From: Paraburkholderia fynbosensis
Lineage (GTDB): Bacteria > Pseudomonadota > Gammaproteobacteria > Burkholderiales > Burkholderiaceae
DNA length: 64,000 nt
Direction: 5' to 3'
NCBI RefSeq assembly: GCF_902859935.1
Contig: NZ_CADIKI010000001.1
Coordinates: 62,001-126,000, forward strand
A program made the position numbers and the translations under genes. Of this stretch, positions 16,774 through 25,879 are shown one piece after another (the stretch's first letter is position 1; every line of letters begins with the position of its first letter). The notes below the pieces were generated by a model that worked only from the letters and a program-made list of their open reading frames with translations, was not told the origin of the DNA and ran no database searches.

Positions 16774-17199
16774 ATGAAGATTCGCGCCCTTATCGCGGCG
16801 ACTTTGGCTGGACTCTCGATCATCGGCGCTTCGCAGTCCGCGTTCGCCGCCGATACCAGCGCGCGCGAAACGATCACGCCCGCTTTCGCCGAAGCGATTG
16901 CGAACGTGCCGGGCAAGACGATGACCGCGCTGGTGGTCGACTACGCGGCGGGCGGCAAATCGCCGCCGCATCGGCATGGCCAGGCTTTCGTGGTCGGCTA
17001 TGTGCTGTCGGGCGCGATCCGCAGCCGAGTCGACAATGGCGAAGAGCGCGTCTATCACGCGGGCGAATACTGGACCGAGAAGCCCGGCGCCCATCACACG
17101 GTCAGCGAAAACGCGAGCGCGACCGAACCGGCAAAGCTGCTCGCCATTTTCGTGGCGGATACAAAAGACAAAAACCTCGTCACGTTCGACAAGAAGTGA
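16774..17199 (+). CDS. secreted cupin-domain protein
   Basis: A 141-residue protein with a clear Sec signal peptide (MKIRALIAATLAGLSIIGAS, cleavage after AFA, about residue 25) and a single cupin barrel. Metal-ligand candidates are the histidines of PPHRHGQAF and the Glu/His set around GEYWTEKPGAHHTV. I start at ATG 16774 because AGGAG at 16761-16765 fits it exactly; an upstream in-frame start would place residues before the signal peptide. The ribosome site abuts the azoreductase stop, showing tight coupling. Function in the periplasm is unknown; small secreted cupins of this kind often accompany oxidoreductases. Confidence 0.85.
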   Translation: MKIRALIAATLAGLSIIGASQSAFAADTSARETITPAFAEAIANVPGKTMTALVVDYAAGGKSPPHRHGQAFVVGYVLSGAIRSRVDNGEERVYHAGEYWTEKPGAHHTVSENASATEPAKLLAIFVADTKDKNLVTFDKK

Positions 17200-17554
17200 T
17201 GGCGTGGTAGCGGCCCTCGTCGCCGCCACGCGGGCGGCCGGCGCCGTTGACGCGTCGAAGCCGCCTGTCGGCAATTTTTCCATTGGGTATGGCGAGCGCA
17301 GCGAACGAGGCAGTGCGGCGTCCGGTGCTGCCGCGAGGGTTGTCGCGGTTGCGATGCGTCTATGAGTTACGGCGTGTCGCGGCCGCATGTGTCATAGGAA
17401 GGGTCCGTTAAAGCCGGCGTGGTGGCTTCCGAATGCACGCGTCGATGGATTCGCGGTTTGTAATGCTGCGGCGGCCCAGTGATTCACGGCCCACGTAGGC
17501 ACACGTGCGTCCACGAAAAACGGCGAGCGCATCTCGCGCCCTGCCCGCGTCGCA
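17200..17554. other. intergenic, no gene seen
   Basis: About 355 bases between the ends of the convergent cupin and lipoprotein genes. No hairpin with a T-tract, repeat or believable small gene was found. Confidence 0.5.
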
Positions 17555-17887
17555 CTAGAACTTCGGATGGCACTCGAAACTGACCGACGACGCGTGCTGC
17601 GACATCACCTGCACACCGCTGACGGTTTCCGTCGTGACGCTGCTTTGCATACCGCGACGCTCACAATAGTCGCGCGCTTCGTTCACCGCATGTTCGTGCG
17701 CGCGCGCCCATGCCATGCGCCCGCCTGTCGCGCTTGCCGCGACCGTATAAGTGCCGGGCTTGTCGCTGGCGACGACATCGCTCGTCGATGCGCAGCCCAC
17801 GAGGCTCGTACACGCGAGCACGGCTGCGATCAAACCGCGCACGCGTTGGTTGGATTCGAGTAGTCGAAGGCAATGATGGAGGGCCAT
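17555..17887 (-). CDS. small putative lipoprotein
   Basis: A 110-residue protein with a hydrophobic N-terminal stretch (GLIAAVLACTSL) ending in the lipobox LVGC, so Cys32 should be lipidated and the protein anchored in an envelope membrane. The mature part contains GRMAWARAHEHAVNEARDYC and three further cysteines, which could form disulfides. No family is recognised. AGGT lies about 6 bases before the start. It stands alone, divergent from the MFS transporter. Confidence 0.7.
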   Translation of the reverse strand: MALHHCLRLLESNQRVRGLIAAVLACTSLVGCASTSDVVASDKPGTYTVAASATGGRMAWARAHEHAVNEARDYCERRGMQSSVTTETVSGVQVMSQHASSVSFECHPKF

Positions 17888-18187
17888 GTGATACCTGTAC
17901 TTTTTCTAGCGGATTTTCAAAGCTAATTATCCGCAATCACATGCAAGAGATCAGCCTGCCCACCTGAAAACACTGTTACGCGGGTATTAACAATCTTTCG
18001 AAACGTTGCGCCGCATCTACGCGTCATTTCATTCCGGGCGCGTTCCCTTTTGCCATCGCGGCACATTCGTTGCTGGCTCGTTCCGGCATCACGGCATGTG
18101 TCAACCCTTTCCGGAAACGCACTTCAGCGCCTAGTCTGTAACGACGCCGTTCAAACGCAACCGGAAAGTGAACCGGAGGAGGCATCG
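17888..18187. other. divergent promoter region, nothing specific seen
   Basis: About 300 bases upstream of both the lipoprotein gene and the MFS gene. The left third is AT-rich. Only the ribosome site GGAGGAGG at 18175-18182, which fixes the MFS start, is clear. Confidence 0.5.
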
Positions 18188-19543
18188 ATGGAACTCGAAG
18201 CACGCACCCTGAAACGTGTCACGGTTCGGCTCGTGCCGTTCCTGATTCTTTGCTATTTCGTCGCCTATCTCGATCGCGTCAACGTGGGCTTTGCCGCGTT
18301 GCAGATGAACAAGGCGCTCGACCTGTCGGCCAGTGCGTTCGGTTTCGGCGCGGGCGTCTTCTTCATCGCGTATTTTTTCTTCGAAGTGCCGTCCAACCTG
18401 CTGCTCGAACGCTTCGGCGCGCGCCGCTGGATCGCGCGGATCATGTTCACGTGGGGCATTCTCGCGGGCGCCATGGCGTTCATCCCCGATATTTCGCGCT
18501 ACACCGGACTCTCGCCCGCGCATGTCTTTTATGGCCTGCGCATTCTGTTGGGCGTGGCTGAAGCAGGCTTCTTTCCCGGCATCATTTTCCTGCTCACGTT
18601 ATGGTTCCCGGCCGCCTATCGCGGCCGCGTGGTCGGCTATTTCATGGCGGCGATTCCGCTGTCCACGGTGATCGGCGGGCCGATTTCCGGCGCGTTGCTG
18701 TCGCTGGACGGCCACGGCGGACTCGCCGGCTGGCAGTGGGTGTATCTGATTGAGGCGCTGCCCGCTGTGTTACTTTCGGTTGCGGTGCTGCTCTATCTGA
18801 CGGACCGGCCCGCCGACGCCACCTGGCTCACTGCCGAAGAACGCGACTGGCTGGTCGCGCGCCAGAAGCAGGAGCGCGAGCATCGCGAAGCCGTGCGCGC
18901 CTTCAGCGTGAAGGAAGCGCTGATCAATCCGCGCGTGCTTGCCATCGCCCTCATCTACTTCGGCGCGAACGCGACCAATTACGGGCTGAGCTTCTTCCTG
19001 CCGCAGATCGTCAAGTCCTTCGGTCTCACCAACTTGCAGACGGGCTTCGTGACGTCGCTGCCGTATATCGTCGGCGTGATCAGCATGGTGGTGTGGGGGC
19101 GGCATTCGGACCGCAAGCTCGAACGCCGATGGCACGTCGCGATCGCGCTGCTGGTCGCGGCCGGCGGCATTGCGGCCGCGGCCGGGCTCGACAATCCGGT
19201 GCAGAAGATGATCGCCTTGTCGATCGCCGGGTTCGGCATCTTCGGCTGCCTGCCGGTGATCTGGACGTTGCCGGCCGCGTTCCTGTCGGGCGCGGCGGCA
19301 GCGGGCGGGATTGCCGCGATCAACTCGCTCGGCAATCTGGCGGGATTCTTCGGACCGTTCGCGATGGGCTGGATCAAGGACAGCACCGGCGGCTTCGGCG
19401 CGGGTTTGCTGTGCCTGTCTGGCGCGGGCCTCGTGGGGGTCGCGGCGGTGCTGCTGCTGCATCACGATGCGTCGCTCGAAGCGTCGGCATCCGGGCTCCC
19501 GGATTCGCGCGCGGCGGGCGGTACCAATGTGGCGCGATCTTAA
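18188..19543 (+). CDS. MFS transporter, anion:cation symporter type
   Basis: A 451-residue inner-membrane permease with 12 expected membrane helices. It has the marks of the ACS family that takes up organic anions such as tartrate, galactarate and phthalate: YLDRVNVGFAAL in helix 1, the FEVPSNL block and the RFGARRWIAR loop after helix 2. ATG 18188 is chosen because GGAGGAGG at 18175-18182 precedes it; the open frame upstream is not membrane-like. There is no catabolic gene beside it, so the substrate cannot be narrowed down. Confidence 0.9.
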   Translation: MELEARTLKRVTVRLVPFLILCYFVAYLDRVNVGFAALQMNKALDLSASAFGFGAGVFFIAYFFFEVPSNLLLERFGARRWIARIMFTWGILAGAMAFIPDISRYTGLSPAHVFYGLRILLGVAEAGFFPGIIFLLTLWFPAAYRGRVVGYFMAAIPLSTVIGGPISGALLSLDGHGGLAGWQWVYLIEALPAVLLSVAVLLYLTDRPADATWLTAEERDWLVARQKQEREHREAVRAFSVKEALINPRVLAIALIYFGANATNYGLSFFLPQIVKSFGLTNLQTGFVTSLPYIVGVISMVVWGRHSDRKLERRWHVAIALLVAAGGIAAAAGLDNPVQKMIALSIAGFGIFGCLPVIWTLPAAFLSGAAAAGGIAAINSLGNLAGFFGPFAMGWIKDSTGGFGAGLLCLSGAGLVGVAAVLLLHHDASLEASASGLPDSRAAGGTNVARS

Positions 19544-19887
19544 TGGCGGATCGTGCGGCAGAGATGCGGCGCGATGGGGCAATCGCGCAGCGCACGAAGC
19601 ACGGGATAGCCCGGCCTGAGGGTGAGGCCACGCGACGCGTGAGCCGAAGCGGCCACGCTGGGGCGAGACGACCGTGCTGCGGCGCCAAAGACTCGTGAGC
19701 CTGCCGCGCTGCCCGAGCGTATTGTGATCAACGCGATCGCGCCGGCCGCACCGGCGCCTTTGGGGAGCGTGGGCGACAGCGGCGACAACACTGGAACCGA
19801 AGCCTCGCTCAGCGACACGCCCATACTCCGCTCGCACTGCAGCAGCCGCACCGCGAGGAGCGAGGCCCGCGGCGGCCTCCTCCAGTC
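19544..19887. other. intergenic between convergent genes
   Basis: About 345 GC-rich bases between the ends of the MFS gene and the PBP1a gene. I see no clear terminator hairpin or gene. Confidence 0.5.
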
Positions 19888-22383
19888 TCAGTGCGCCGCG
19901 CCGCCGTTTGTCGCCGCCCCTTCGGTGGGCGCGCTATCTGCGTCCGGCGGCACCACATCGTCCGGCGTGGGCGTCGGCGCAATGGCCGGCGCACCGCCGC
20001 CGCGCGCTTCACCGTCGACCGCGCCGCTTGCGGGCGCCGGCGTCGAACCCGGCGCTTGAAGCAGCGGCGGTAAATCGCGCGGCTCGACCACGGTCTCCGA
20101 CACGGCGGACGCCGCCGACGCCTGAGGCGCAACGGTTTCAACCGGCGCCCGGCGCACCGGACTGCGCGGCGCAACCGGCTTCTCCCGTTTGGCCGGCGAC
20201 GCCGCCAACCACTGCTGGAGCCACTCGCGCAAGCGGCCGGTGCGTTCGGCGAACCAGCCCGGTTCCTGCGCCGTATCGAACTTGACATGCGTGTCGACCA
20301 GCCGCGAGCGTTGCGCGCGCTGGAAGAAGTCGCCGACGATCGGCAGCGCGCTATGCGCCCCCTGCCCCCAGTAGTCGCTGCGCAAGGTGACCCGGCTGTC
20401 GTTGAAGCCCACCCACGCGCCCGCCACCAGTTGCGGATGAATCAGGATGAACCAGCCGTCCGCGTTGCCTTGGGTCGTACCCGTCTTGCCCGCGACGTCG
20501 CCGCGCACGCCGAAGCGGCCGCGGATGCTCGAACCGGTGCCGCGGCTCACGACGTCGCGCATCACGTCGACGAGCGTGCGGGCGGCGTCGGCGGGCAGTT
20601 CCTGGCGGGACGGCGCCGGCGCGAAATCGGCCAGCACCTCGCCGTTGCGATCCTCGATGCGTGTGACCATCACTGGCTCGACATAGCCGCCGAGGTTGGC
20701 GATCGTGCCGTAGGCCGACACCATTTCCTTGAGCGTGACCGGGCTCGTGCCGAGCGCGAGCGACGGCACCGGGTCGAGTTCGCTGTCGCGCACGCCCATC
20801 GCGCGGGCGAGGCGCGCGACCTTATTCGGGCCGACCGTCTCCATCACCTGCGCGGTGATGCGGTTACGCGAAAACGCGAGCGCGTCGCGCAGGCTGATGG
20901 CACGCTCGCTCGGTTCGTCCTCGTCGCTCGGACGCCAGACTTCGCCGCCCGCCAGCGGAATTTCGACGGGTTTGTCGACCAGCGTATCGGACGGTTTGGC
21001 GCCCGCCTCGAAGGCCGCCGCGTAGACGAACGGCTTGAAAGTCGAGCCCGGCTGACGGCGCGCCTGCTGGACGTGGTCGAACGGGTCCTGGCTGAAGTCG
21101 CGGCTGCCGACCCATGCCCTGATCTGCCCGTTGCGCGGGTCCATCGCGAGGAAGTCGGCCTGCACGCGCGTTTTCGTCTCGCAGACCGACTTCACCAGAT
21201 CGTGATCGGATGCGACGCGCTTGAGCGCGTCGTCGTCGCTCAGGCCCGCGTCTTTGGCGGCGCGGAATTCGGGCGTCTCGCGCAGGAAAGTCTGCAGCAG
21301 GTCCCGGCCGTTCGAACATCCCGAGCGCGTACCCCACGCCGAGTTCGCGATGCCCTGCAACTGCTTGCCCTGCAGCGTCACCGCCTGGGTCGCCATGTTC
21401 TGCAAGCGCGAATCGATGGTGGTGCGCACCACGAGGCCATCGGAGTAGATGTTGTAGTCGTTGCGATCGGCCCATGCCGCAAGCCACTTGCGCAGTTGCT
21501 GCGCGAAGTGCGGCGCGGGTCCGGGCGGCTCGGTCTGACGCTCGAAATCGATGCGCAGCGGCCGGCGCTTGAGCGTCTCGTAGGCGGCGGGCGTCAGCTT
21601 GCCGTACTTGACCATCTGCGCGAGCACCGTATTGCGGCGATCCAGCGCGCGTTCCGGGTTCAGCACCGGGTTGTAATAGCTGTTGCCCTTGAGCATGCCG
21701 GTGAGCGTCGCGCTTTCCAGCACGTTCAGGTCGGATGCCGATTTGTCGAAATAGGTGCGTGCTGCCATCTCGATGCCGTACGCGTTGTACAGGAACGGCA
21801 CCGTGTTCAGATAGGTTTCGAGAATCTCGTCCTTGCTGTAGAGCGCTTCGATCTTGAACGCCGTGATCGCTTCCTTGAGCTTGCGCGTGAGGGTCGGCGC
21901 GCGGCCGATCTCGTCCGGATAGAGATTGCGCGCGAGCTGCTGCGTGATGGTCGAGCCGCCCTGACGGTCGCCGGAAAACGTATGCAGCGCGGCCGATGCG
22001 GTGCGCCGCCAGTCGAGGCCGAAATGCTGATAGAAGCGGTGATCTTCGGTCGCGATCAGCGCGCTGACCACGTTCGGCGAGATGTCCTTGAGCTTGACCC
22101 ACTCGCGGTTGGACGGCTTGAACTCGGCGAGCAGCTTGCCGTCGGCCGAGAGAATCCGCGCCGGCTGCTCGATCTTCGCCTTGCGGATGTCGCCGATGCC
22201 CGGCGTGAACGGAATCAGCAGCAGCACATACAGGAGCAGCAGCACCGGCAGCGCGGCGCACGCCCACGCCACGCCGCGGCGGGTAGGATGGCGCAGGTGC
22301 CATAGCGCCTGCGCGATGTGCGGGTTGATGCAGGTCAGCCCTTTGTCGAGGGCCGCCAGAAACGAGGGGATGAGGCGCTTCAC
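19888..22383 (-). CDS. class A penicillin-binding protein 1a-like
   Basis: Bifunctional peptidoglycan synthase anchored in the inner membrane. The 831-residue protein has one N-terminal membrane helix (near residues 38-59). The GT51 transglycosylase shows ATEDHRFYQHFG, with the catalytic Glu, and GGSTITQQLARNL. The transpeptidase has the SxxK serine in PGSTFKPF, SRN as the SxN motif and KTGTT. The last 100 or so residues are a Pro/Ala-rich tail. I use GTG 22383: the frame extends to 22512 but that part is arginine/proline-rich and runs into the fabV promoter. The ribosome site is weak, so the start is uncertain. It is divergent from fabV. Confidence 0.92.
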   Translation of the reverse strand: MKRLIPSFLAALDKGLTCINPHIAQALWHLRHPTRRGVAWACAALPVLLLLYVLLLIPFTPGIGDIRKAKIEQPARILSADGKLLAEFKPSNREWVKLKDISPNVVSALIATEDHRFYQHFGLDWRRTASAALHTFSGDRQGGSTITQQLARNLYPDEIGRAPTLTRKLKEAITAFKIEALYSKDEILETYLNTVPFLYNAYGIEMAARTYFDKSASDLNVLESATLTGMLKGNSYYNPVLNPERALDRRNTVLAQMVKYGKLTPAAYETLKRRPLRIDFERQTEPPGPAPHFAQQLRKWLAAWADRNDYNIYSDGLVVRTTIDSRLQNMATQAVTLQGKQLQGIANSAWGTRSGCSNGRDLLQTFLRETPEFRAAKDAGLSDDDALKRVASDHDLVKSVCETKTRVQADFLAMDPRNGQIRAWVGSRDFSQDPFDHVQQARRQPGSTFKPFVYAAAFEAGAKPSDTLVDKPVEIPLAGGEVWRPSDEDEPSERAISLRDALAFSRNRITAQVMETVGPNKVARLARAMGVRDSELDPVPSLALGTSPVTLKEMVSAYGTIANLGGYVEPVMVTRIEDRNGEVLADFAPAPSRQELPADAARTLVDVMRDVVSRGTGSSIRGRFGVRGDVAGKTGTTQGNADGWFILIHPQLVAGAWVGFNDSRVTLRSDYWGQGAHSALPIVGDFFQRAQRSRLVDTHVKFDTAQEPGWFAERTGRLREWLQQWLAASPAKREKPVAPRSPVRRAPVETVAPQASAASAVSETVVEPRDLPPLLQAPGSTPAPASGAVDGEARGGGAPAIAPTPTPDDVVPPDADSAPTEGAATNGGAAH

Positions 22384-22523
22384 GCTTGCTACCGTCTGCC
22401 GGGAAAGGCGCAATCCTACCAAGATGCGCGGCGGCGGCGGTTTTTTGCGTGATAGACGCCAACCCGCGTCGGCCAATCGGGTCGCCGAACCGGCACGGCG
22501 CGCCCGCAACAATCGGGGGCCAC

Positions 22524-22529
22524 TATAAT
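22524..22529 (+). promoter_or_regulatory. possible -10 box of fabV
   Basis: A perfect TATAAT lies 28 bases before the fabV start codon in otherwise GC-rich sequence. No good -35 hexamer is found at the right spacing, so the assignment is tentative. Confidence 0.4.
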
Positions 22530-22557
22530 GTCGCCAAATTCCGACAAGAGGTGCTTC

Positions 22558-23754
22558 ATGATCATCAAACCGCGCGTGCGTGGCTTTATCTGCGTTTCAA
22601 CCCATCCGACCGGCTGCGAAGCCAACGTCCGCGAACAGATCGAGTACGTGAACGCACGCGGTCCCATCGCCAATGGCCCGAAAAAGGTGCTCGTGATCGG
22701 CGCCTCCACCGGCTACGGCCTCGCCGCGCGCATCAGCGCCGCGTTCGGCTGCGGCGCGGACACGCTCGGCGTGTTCTTCGAGCGCGCCGGCAGCGAAACC
22801 AAGGCGGGCACGGCAGGCTGGTACAACAGCGCCGCGTTCGAGAAATTCGCCACGGAGAAAGGCCTGTACGCGACCAGTATCAACGGCGACGCGTTCTCCG
22901 ACGAAGTCAAGCAGCGCACCATCGAGGTCATCAAGCGCGATCTCGGCCAGGTCGACCTCGTCGTGTACAGCCTCGCGGCGCCCAAGCGCACGCATCCGAA
23001 GAGCGGCGAAGTGTTCAGCTCGACGCTCAAGCCGATCGGCCAGGCCGTGAACCTGCGCGGCATCGACACGGACAAGGAAGTCATCAAGGAAACGGTCCTC
23101 GAACCGGCGACGCAGACCGAGATCGACCACACCGTGGCGGTCATGGGCGGCGAAGACTGGCAGATGTGGATCGACGCGCTGCTCGAAGCCGGCGTGCTCG
23201 CGGACGGTGCGAAGACCACCGCGTTCACCTATCTCGGCGAGAAGATCACGCACGACATCTACTGGAACGGTTCGATCGGCGCGGCCAAGAAAGACCTCGA
23301 TCAGAAAGTGCTGGGCATCCGCTCGAAACTCGCGGCCAAGGGCGGCGACGCGCGCGTGTCGGTGCTCAAGGCGGTGGTCACGCAGGCCAGCTCCGCGATT
23401 CCGATGATGCCGCTGTACCTGTCGCTGCTCTTCAAGGTCATGAAGGAGAAAGGCACGCACGAAGGCTGCATCGAGCAGGTGTACGGCCTGTACAAGGAGA
23501 GCCTCTACGGCGCCGCGCCGCATCTGGACGACGAAGGCCGTCTGCGCGCCGACTACAAGGAGCTCGACCCCGAGGTGCAGGAGCGCGTGCAGGCGCTGTG
23601 GAACCAGGTGACCAACGAGAACATCTACGAACTCACCGACTTCAGCGGCTACAAGACCGATTTCCTGCGGCTGTTCGGCTTCGAGATCGCGGGCGTGGAT
23701 TACGAAGCGGACGTCAATCCGGACGTGCAGATTCCGAAGCTCGTGCAGGTTTGA
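22558..23754 (+). CDS. fabV: trans-2-enoyl-ACP/CoA reductase FabV
   Basis: NADH-dependent enoyl reductase for the last step of fatty acid elongation. The 398-residue protein matches the FabV family: Rossmann motif [13 protein letters not shown] (about residues 46-58) and the Tyr-x8-Lys active site with Tyr235 and Lys244, the same numbering as in Vibrio FabV. The family starts [10 protein letters not shown], so ATG 22558 is taken rather than 22528, and AGAGGTG lies upstream. FabV enzymes are known to tolerate triclosan, which blocks FabI. It is divergent from the PBP1a gene and appears to be transcribed alone. Confidence 0.97.
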   Translation: MIIKPRVRGFICVSTHPTGCEANVREQIEYVNARGPIANGPKKVLVIGASTGYGLAARISAAFGCGADTLGVFFERAGSETKAGTAGWYNSAAFEKFATEKGLYATSINGDAFSDEVKQRTIEVIKRDLGQVDLVVYSLAAPKRTHPKSGEVFSSTLKPIGQAVNLRGIDTDKEVIKETVLEPATQTEIDHTVAVMGGEDWQMWIDALLEAGVLADGAKTTAFTYLGEKITHDIYWNGSIGAAKKDLDQKVLGIRSKLAAKGGDARVSVLKAVVTQASSAIPMMPLYLSLLFKVMKEKGTHEGCIEQVYGLYKESLYGAAPHLDDEGRLRADYKELDPEVQERVQALWNQVTNENIYELTDFSGYKTDFLRLFGFEIAGVDYEADVNPDVQIPKLVQV

Positions 23755-23882
23755 GTCGCGTTTGAGGTTTGATGCCTGACGCGCGGCGGGCTCGCTCGAT
23801 GCGGGCTCGTCGTGCGGTTGCACTGTTCGTTCGTCCCGGGCTGACGGGCTGCCGTGGCCCACGTTGCGAGGACCCGCGTGCG

Positions 23883-24479
23883 ATGCCATTCGAAGCCGCC
23901 GAAGCCACCATGTGGCAGCTCGTCCAACGCCATACGGGCCGGGTTGGATACCGGCGCGGCGTGAAGTCGGAAGGGCTCTTGGCGAGTCCGCCGGTCATCG
24001 ACTGTTCCGGCTGGACCGCCCTGCTTCTGTCGCGAGCGCTGCAAGCGCACAACGTGGCGGCCGCCCGCGCGGTGTTCACCGATGACGACATCGCCGCGCT
24101 GCACACGTGGTCCGAGCGCATCATCCACGAGATCGGGCAGCGCACCGGCTTCGTCCTGCAAGGCACCGCCCTCACAGCCGACGCATTGCCGCGATGCGCG
24201 ACCATCGGCCTGAAGATGGGCAACCCCGCCTGGGCGGCCAATCATCCCCGGCCGCGAGGCATCACGCATACCGTGCAGATCGTCCGCCGTCCGGACGACG
24301 ATGCACCGTTTGTTTCCGAATCGTTCGATGGTGCCGTCGCCGGCATCCGGCTCACGCCGCTCATGCAGTGGCTCGCGCGCGCCCAGCCGGCACTCGACGC
24401 GAACGAGGCATGGGCCGTCGACGCCTTCCGGCTGGCCTCAGGCGCGGCGCGCGGACATCAGCAGGGAAACGTGCCCTGA
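23883..24479 (+). CDS. putative NlpC/P60-like cysteine hydrolase
   Basis: A 198-residue protein of unknown name. Its first half has the shape of an NlpC/P60-type cysteine peptidase or amidase: GRVGYRRG followed by VIDCSGWTALLL, with Cys41 in the DCSG context, and ITHTVQIV with His129 as partner. The region between is longer than in compact NlpC domains. No signal peptide is seen. ATG 23883 has GAGGA about 10 bases upstream; the open frame begins earlier at 23769. The 3' end overlaps, tail to tail, a gene for a secreted Rap1a/Tai-like protein by 22 bases. Peptidoglycan amidase or type VI effector activity is possible but inferred. Confidence 0.55.
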   Translation: MPFEAAEATMWQLVQRHTGRVGYRRGVKSEGLLASPPVIDCSGWTALLLSRALQAHNVAAARAVFTDDDIAALHTWSERIIHEIGQRTGFVLQGTALTADALPRCATIGLKMGNPAWAANHPRPRGITHTVQIVRRPDDDAPFVSESFDGAVAGIRLTPLMQWLARAQPALDANEAWAVDAFRLASGAARGHQQGNVP

Positions 24480-24802
24480 AGCGCACGGAGAATCGCGAGG
24501 CCGATCGGAAAATCGTCCGAAATGCCGGGGTGGTTGGCAAAAAATGCGTCGAGCAACGGATAGACGGTCTGATTGCCGATCGCGAGCGTTGGCGGCGGGC
24601 AAAACAACTGCGGCCGCTTCTTAGCGACCAGGTCGCCGTTCGCCCAACCGTACGCGTTGATCGTGCCGGTGATGTACGCGGCGTAGACCGAGTTGTTATC
24701 CGCATGAGCCCACTGTTTGTACTGGGCCGCCGTCATCTCGGCGTTTGCATTGAGAGCGAAAAACGCTGTCAGCAAAGCCAGCGCGAATGTCGATAACCGC
24801 AT
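24458..24802 (-). CDS. secreted Rap1a/Tai-like small protein
   Basis: A 114-residue protein with a clean signal peptide (MRLSTFALALLTAFFALNA, cleavage after NANA) so it is periplasmic. The mature part follows the Rap1a/Tai immunity-protein pattern: a helix with YAAYITGTINAYGW, a LFCPPP loop, a second helix with PLLDAFFANHPG and a final helix ending FPC; the two cysteines would form a disulfide. Proteins of this family neutralise type VI amidase effectors in known cases, but many members have no known partner. GAAGG lies 8 bases before ATG 24802. It converges on, and overlaps, the cysteine-hydrolase-like gene. Confidence 0.7.
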   Translation of the reverse strand: MRLSTFALALLTAFFALNANAEMTAAQYKQWAHADNNSVYAAYITGTINAYGWANGDLVAKKRPQLFCPPPTLAIGNQTVYPLLDAFFANHPGISDDFPIGLAILRALQGTFPC

Positions 24803-25030
24803 CGTAGAACCTTCAATCCGTGTCGCAAAGGCGGCCATTGTAGGGGAGTCGCGACGTGGTGCGCAGAAGCGTTGCGTACGCGCGAATCCGTAAGCTTTCC
24901 GGTGGCTTTTTGTAAGTGGCGTGGGCACGAAAAGGCCGGGTGTGGCACACGATGCGCCGCGTCGCTCGCGCTGCTCGCCCCCGGCGAAAAATGGGTGTTT
25001 GCGCGAGCCGCGGCCGAGCGGCCGATTGCC

Positions 25031-25654
25031 TTATGGCGTGCCGTTGCGGCAGTAGTCGCGATAGCCTTCGCGCCCGGTCAGCCGAGCCATGTAAGCGCTA
25101 ACGGCCGGAAAATCCTCGTGCTGCAGCGGCGTGTCGAGCCAGCGGTTCACCGACAGCGCGATCGGAATGTCCGCGAGCGAGAACGTCTGCCCCGCGATGA
25201 ACGCGCCCGTGCGCTCCAGTTGTCCTTCGATGATCGCCATATGCTTCGTCCAGTTCGCGCACGACAGCGCGATCTGCTGCTGATCCTGATGGGCGGGAGA
25301 ATGCCGCACCAGCGCGAGAAACGCGTAACTCCACGAGCGATTCAGCTCACTCGCCTGCCAGTCGATCCACTGGTCGCAACGCGCTCGCTCGCACGGATCG
25401 CCCGGATAGATCGCCTCGCCGTGATAGCGGCCCGCCAGATAACGGATGATCGAATTGGATTCCCACAGCACGAAGTCGCCGTCGCGGATCACGGGCACCA
25501 TCGCGTTCGGATTGAGCGCGCGAAACTCCGCGACGTCCGTCGCGCGAAATCCCGCCCCCCAGTCCTCCTGCTCGAAGGACAGCCCGAGTTCCGCGCAGGT
25601 CCACAACACCTTGCGGACGTTAATCGATGAGGTCTTGCCGAGTATCTGGAGCAT
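25031..25654 (-). CDS. glutathione S-transferase family protein
   Basis: A 207-residue cytosolic GST. The thioredoxin-like N-terminal domain (residues 1-80) has [10 protein letters not shown] for the active-site serine region, MVPVIRDGD with the conserved cis-proline and [11 protein letters not shown] for the glutathione gamma-glutamyl contact. The helical C-terminal domain contains FSLADIPIA, the usual N-capping motif. The ATG at 25654 is the only start that gives a normal GST N-terminus. It stands alone; the substrate is not predictable. Confidence 0.92.
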   Translation of the reverse strand: MLQILGKTSSINVRKVLWTCAELGLSFEQEDWGAGFRATDVAEFRALNPNAMVPVIRDGDFVLWESNSIIRYLAGRYHGEAIYPGDPCERARCDQWIDWQASELNRSWSYAFLALVRHSPAHQDQQQIALSCANWTKHMAIIEGQLERTGAFIAGQTFSLADIPIALSVNRWLDTPLQHEDFPAVSAYMARLTGREGYRDYCRNGTP

Positions 25655-25879
25655 GGTCGTTCGTCGTTGACGGATGATCTGATGAAAGGCGGCAACGGCT
25701 GCCGGCGGGTGTTCGATGTGATGCAACGCAAGTCGAGCATCGGGGGTGCGAGACGGCACGCAATCCGGCGGTGGCTTCGACGCGACGCGGATCTCTCGTC
25801 GCCGCAACCGCGCGTGACGGTACGGGCCTTTGCGCATGAACCCGCCGCGCTTACCACCGCGCGTTCCCCCTTCCCTGCC

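Noticed and set aside
20287..22305. 672-codon open frame on the + strand
   Set aside because: Antisense to the PBP1a-like gene; no recognisable motif.
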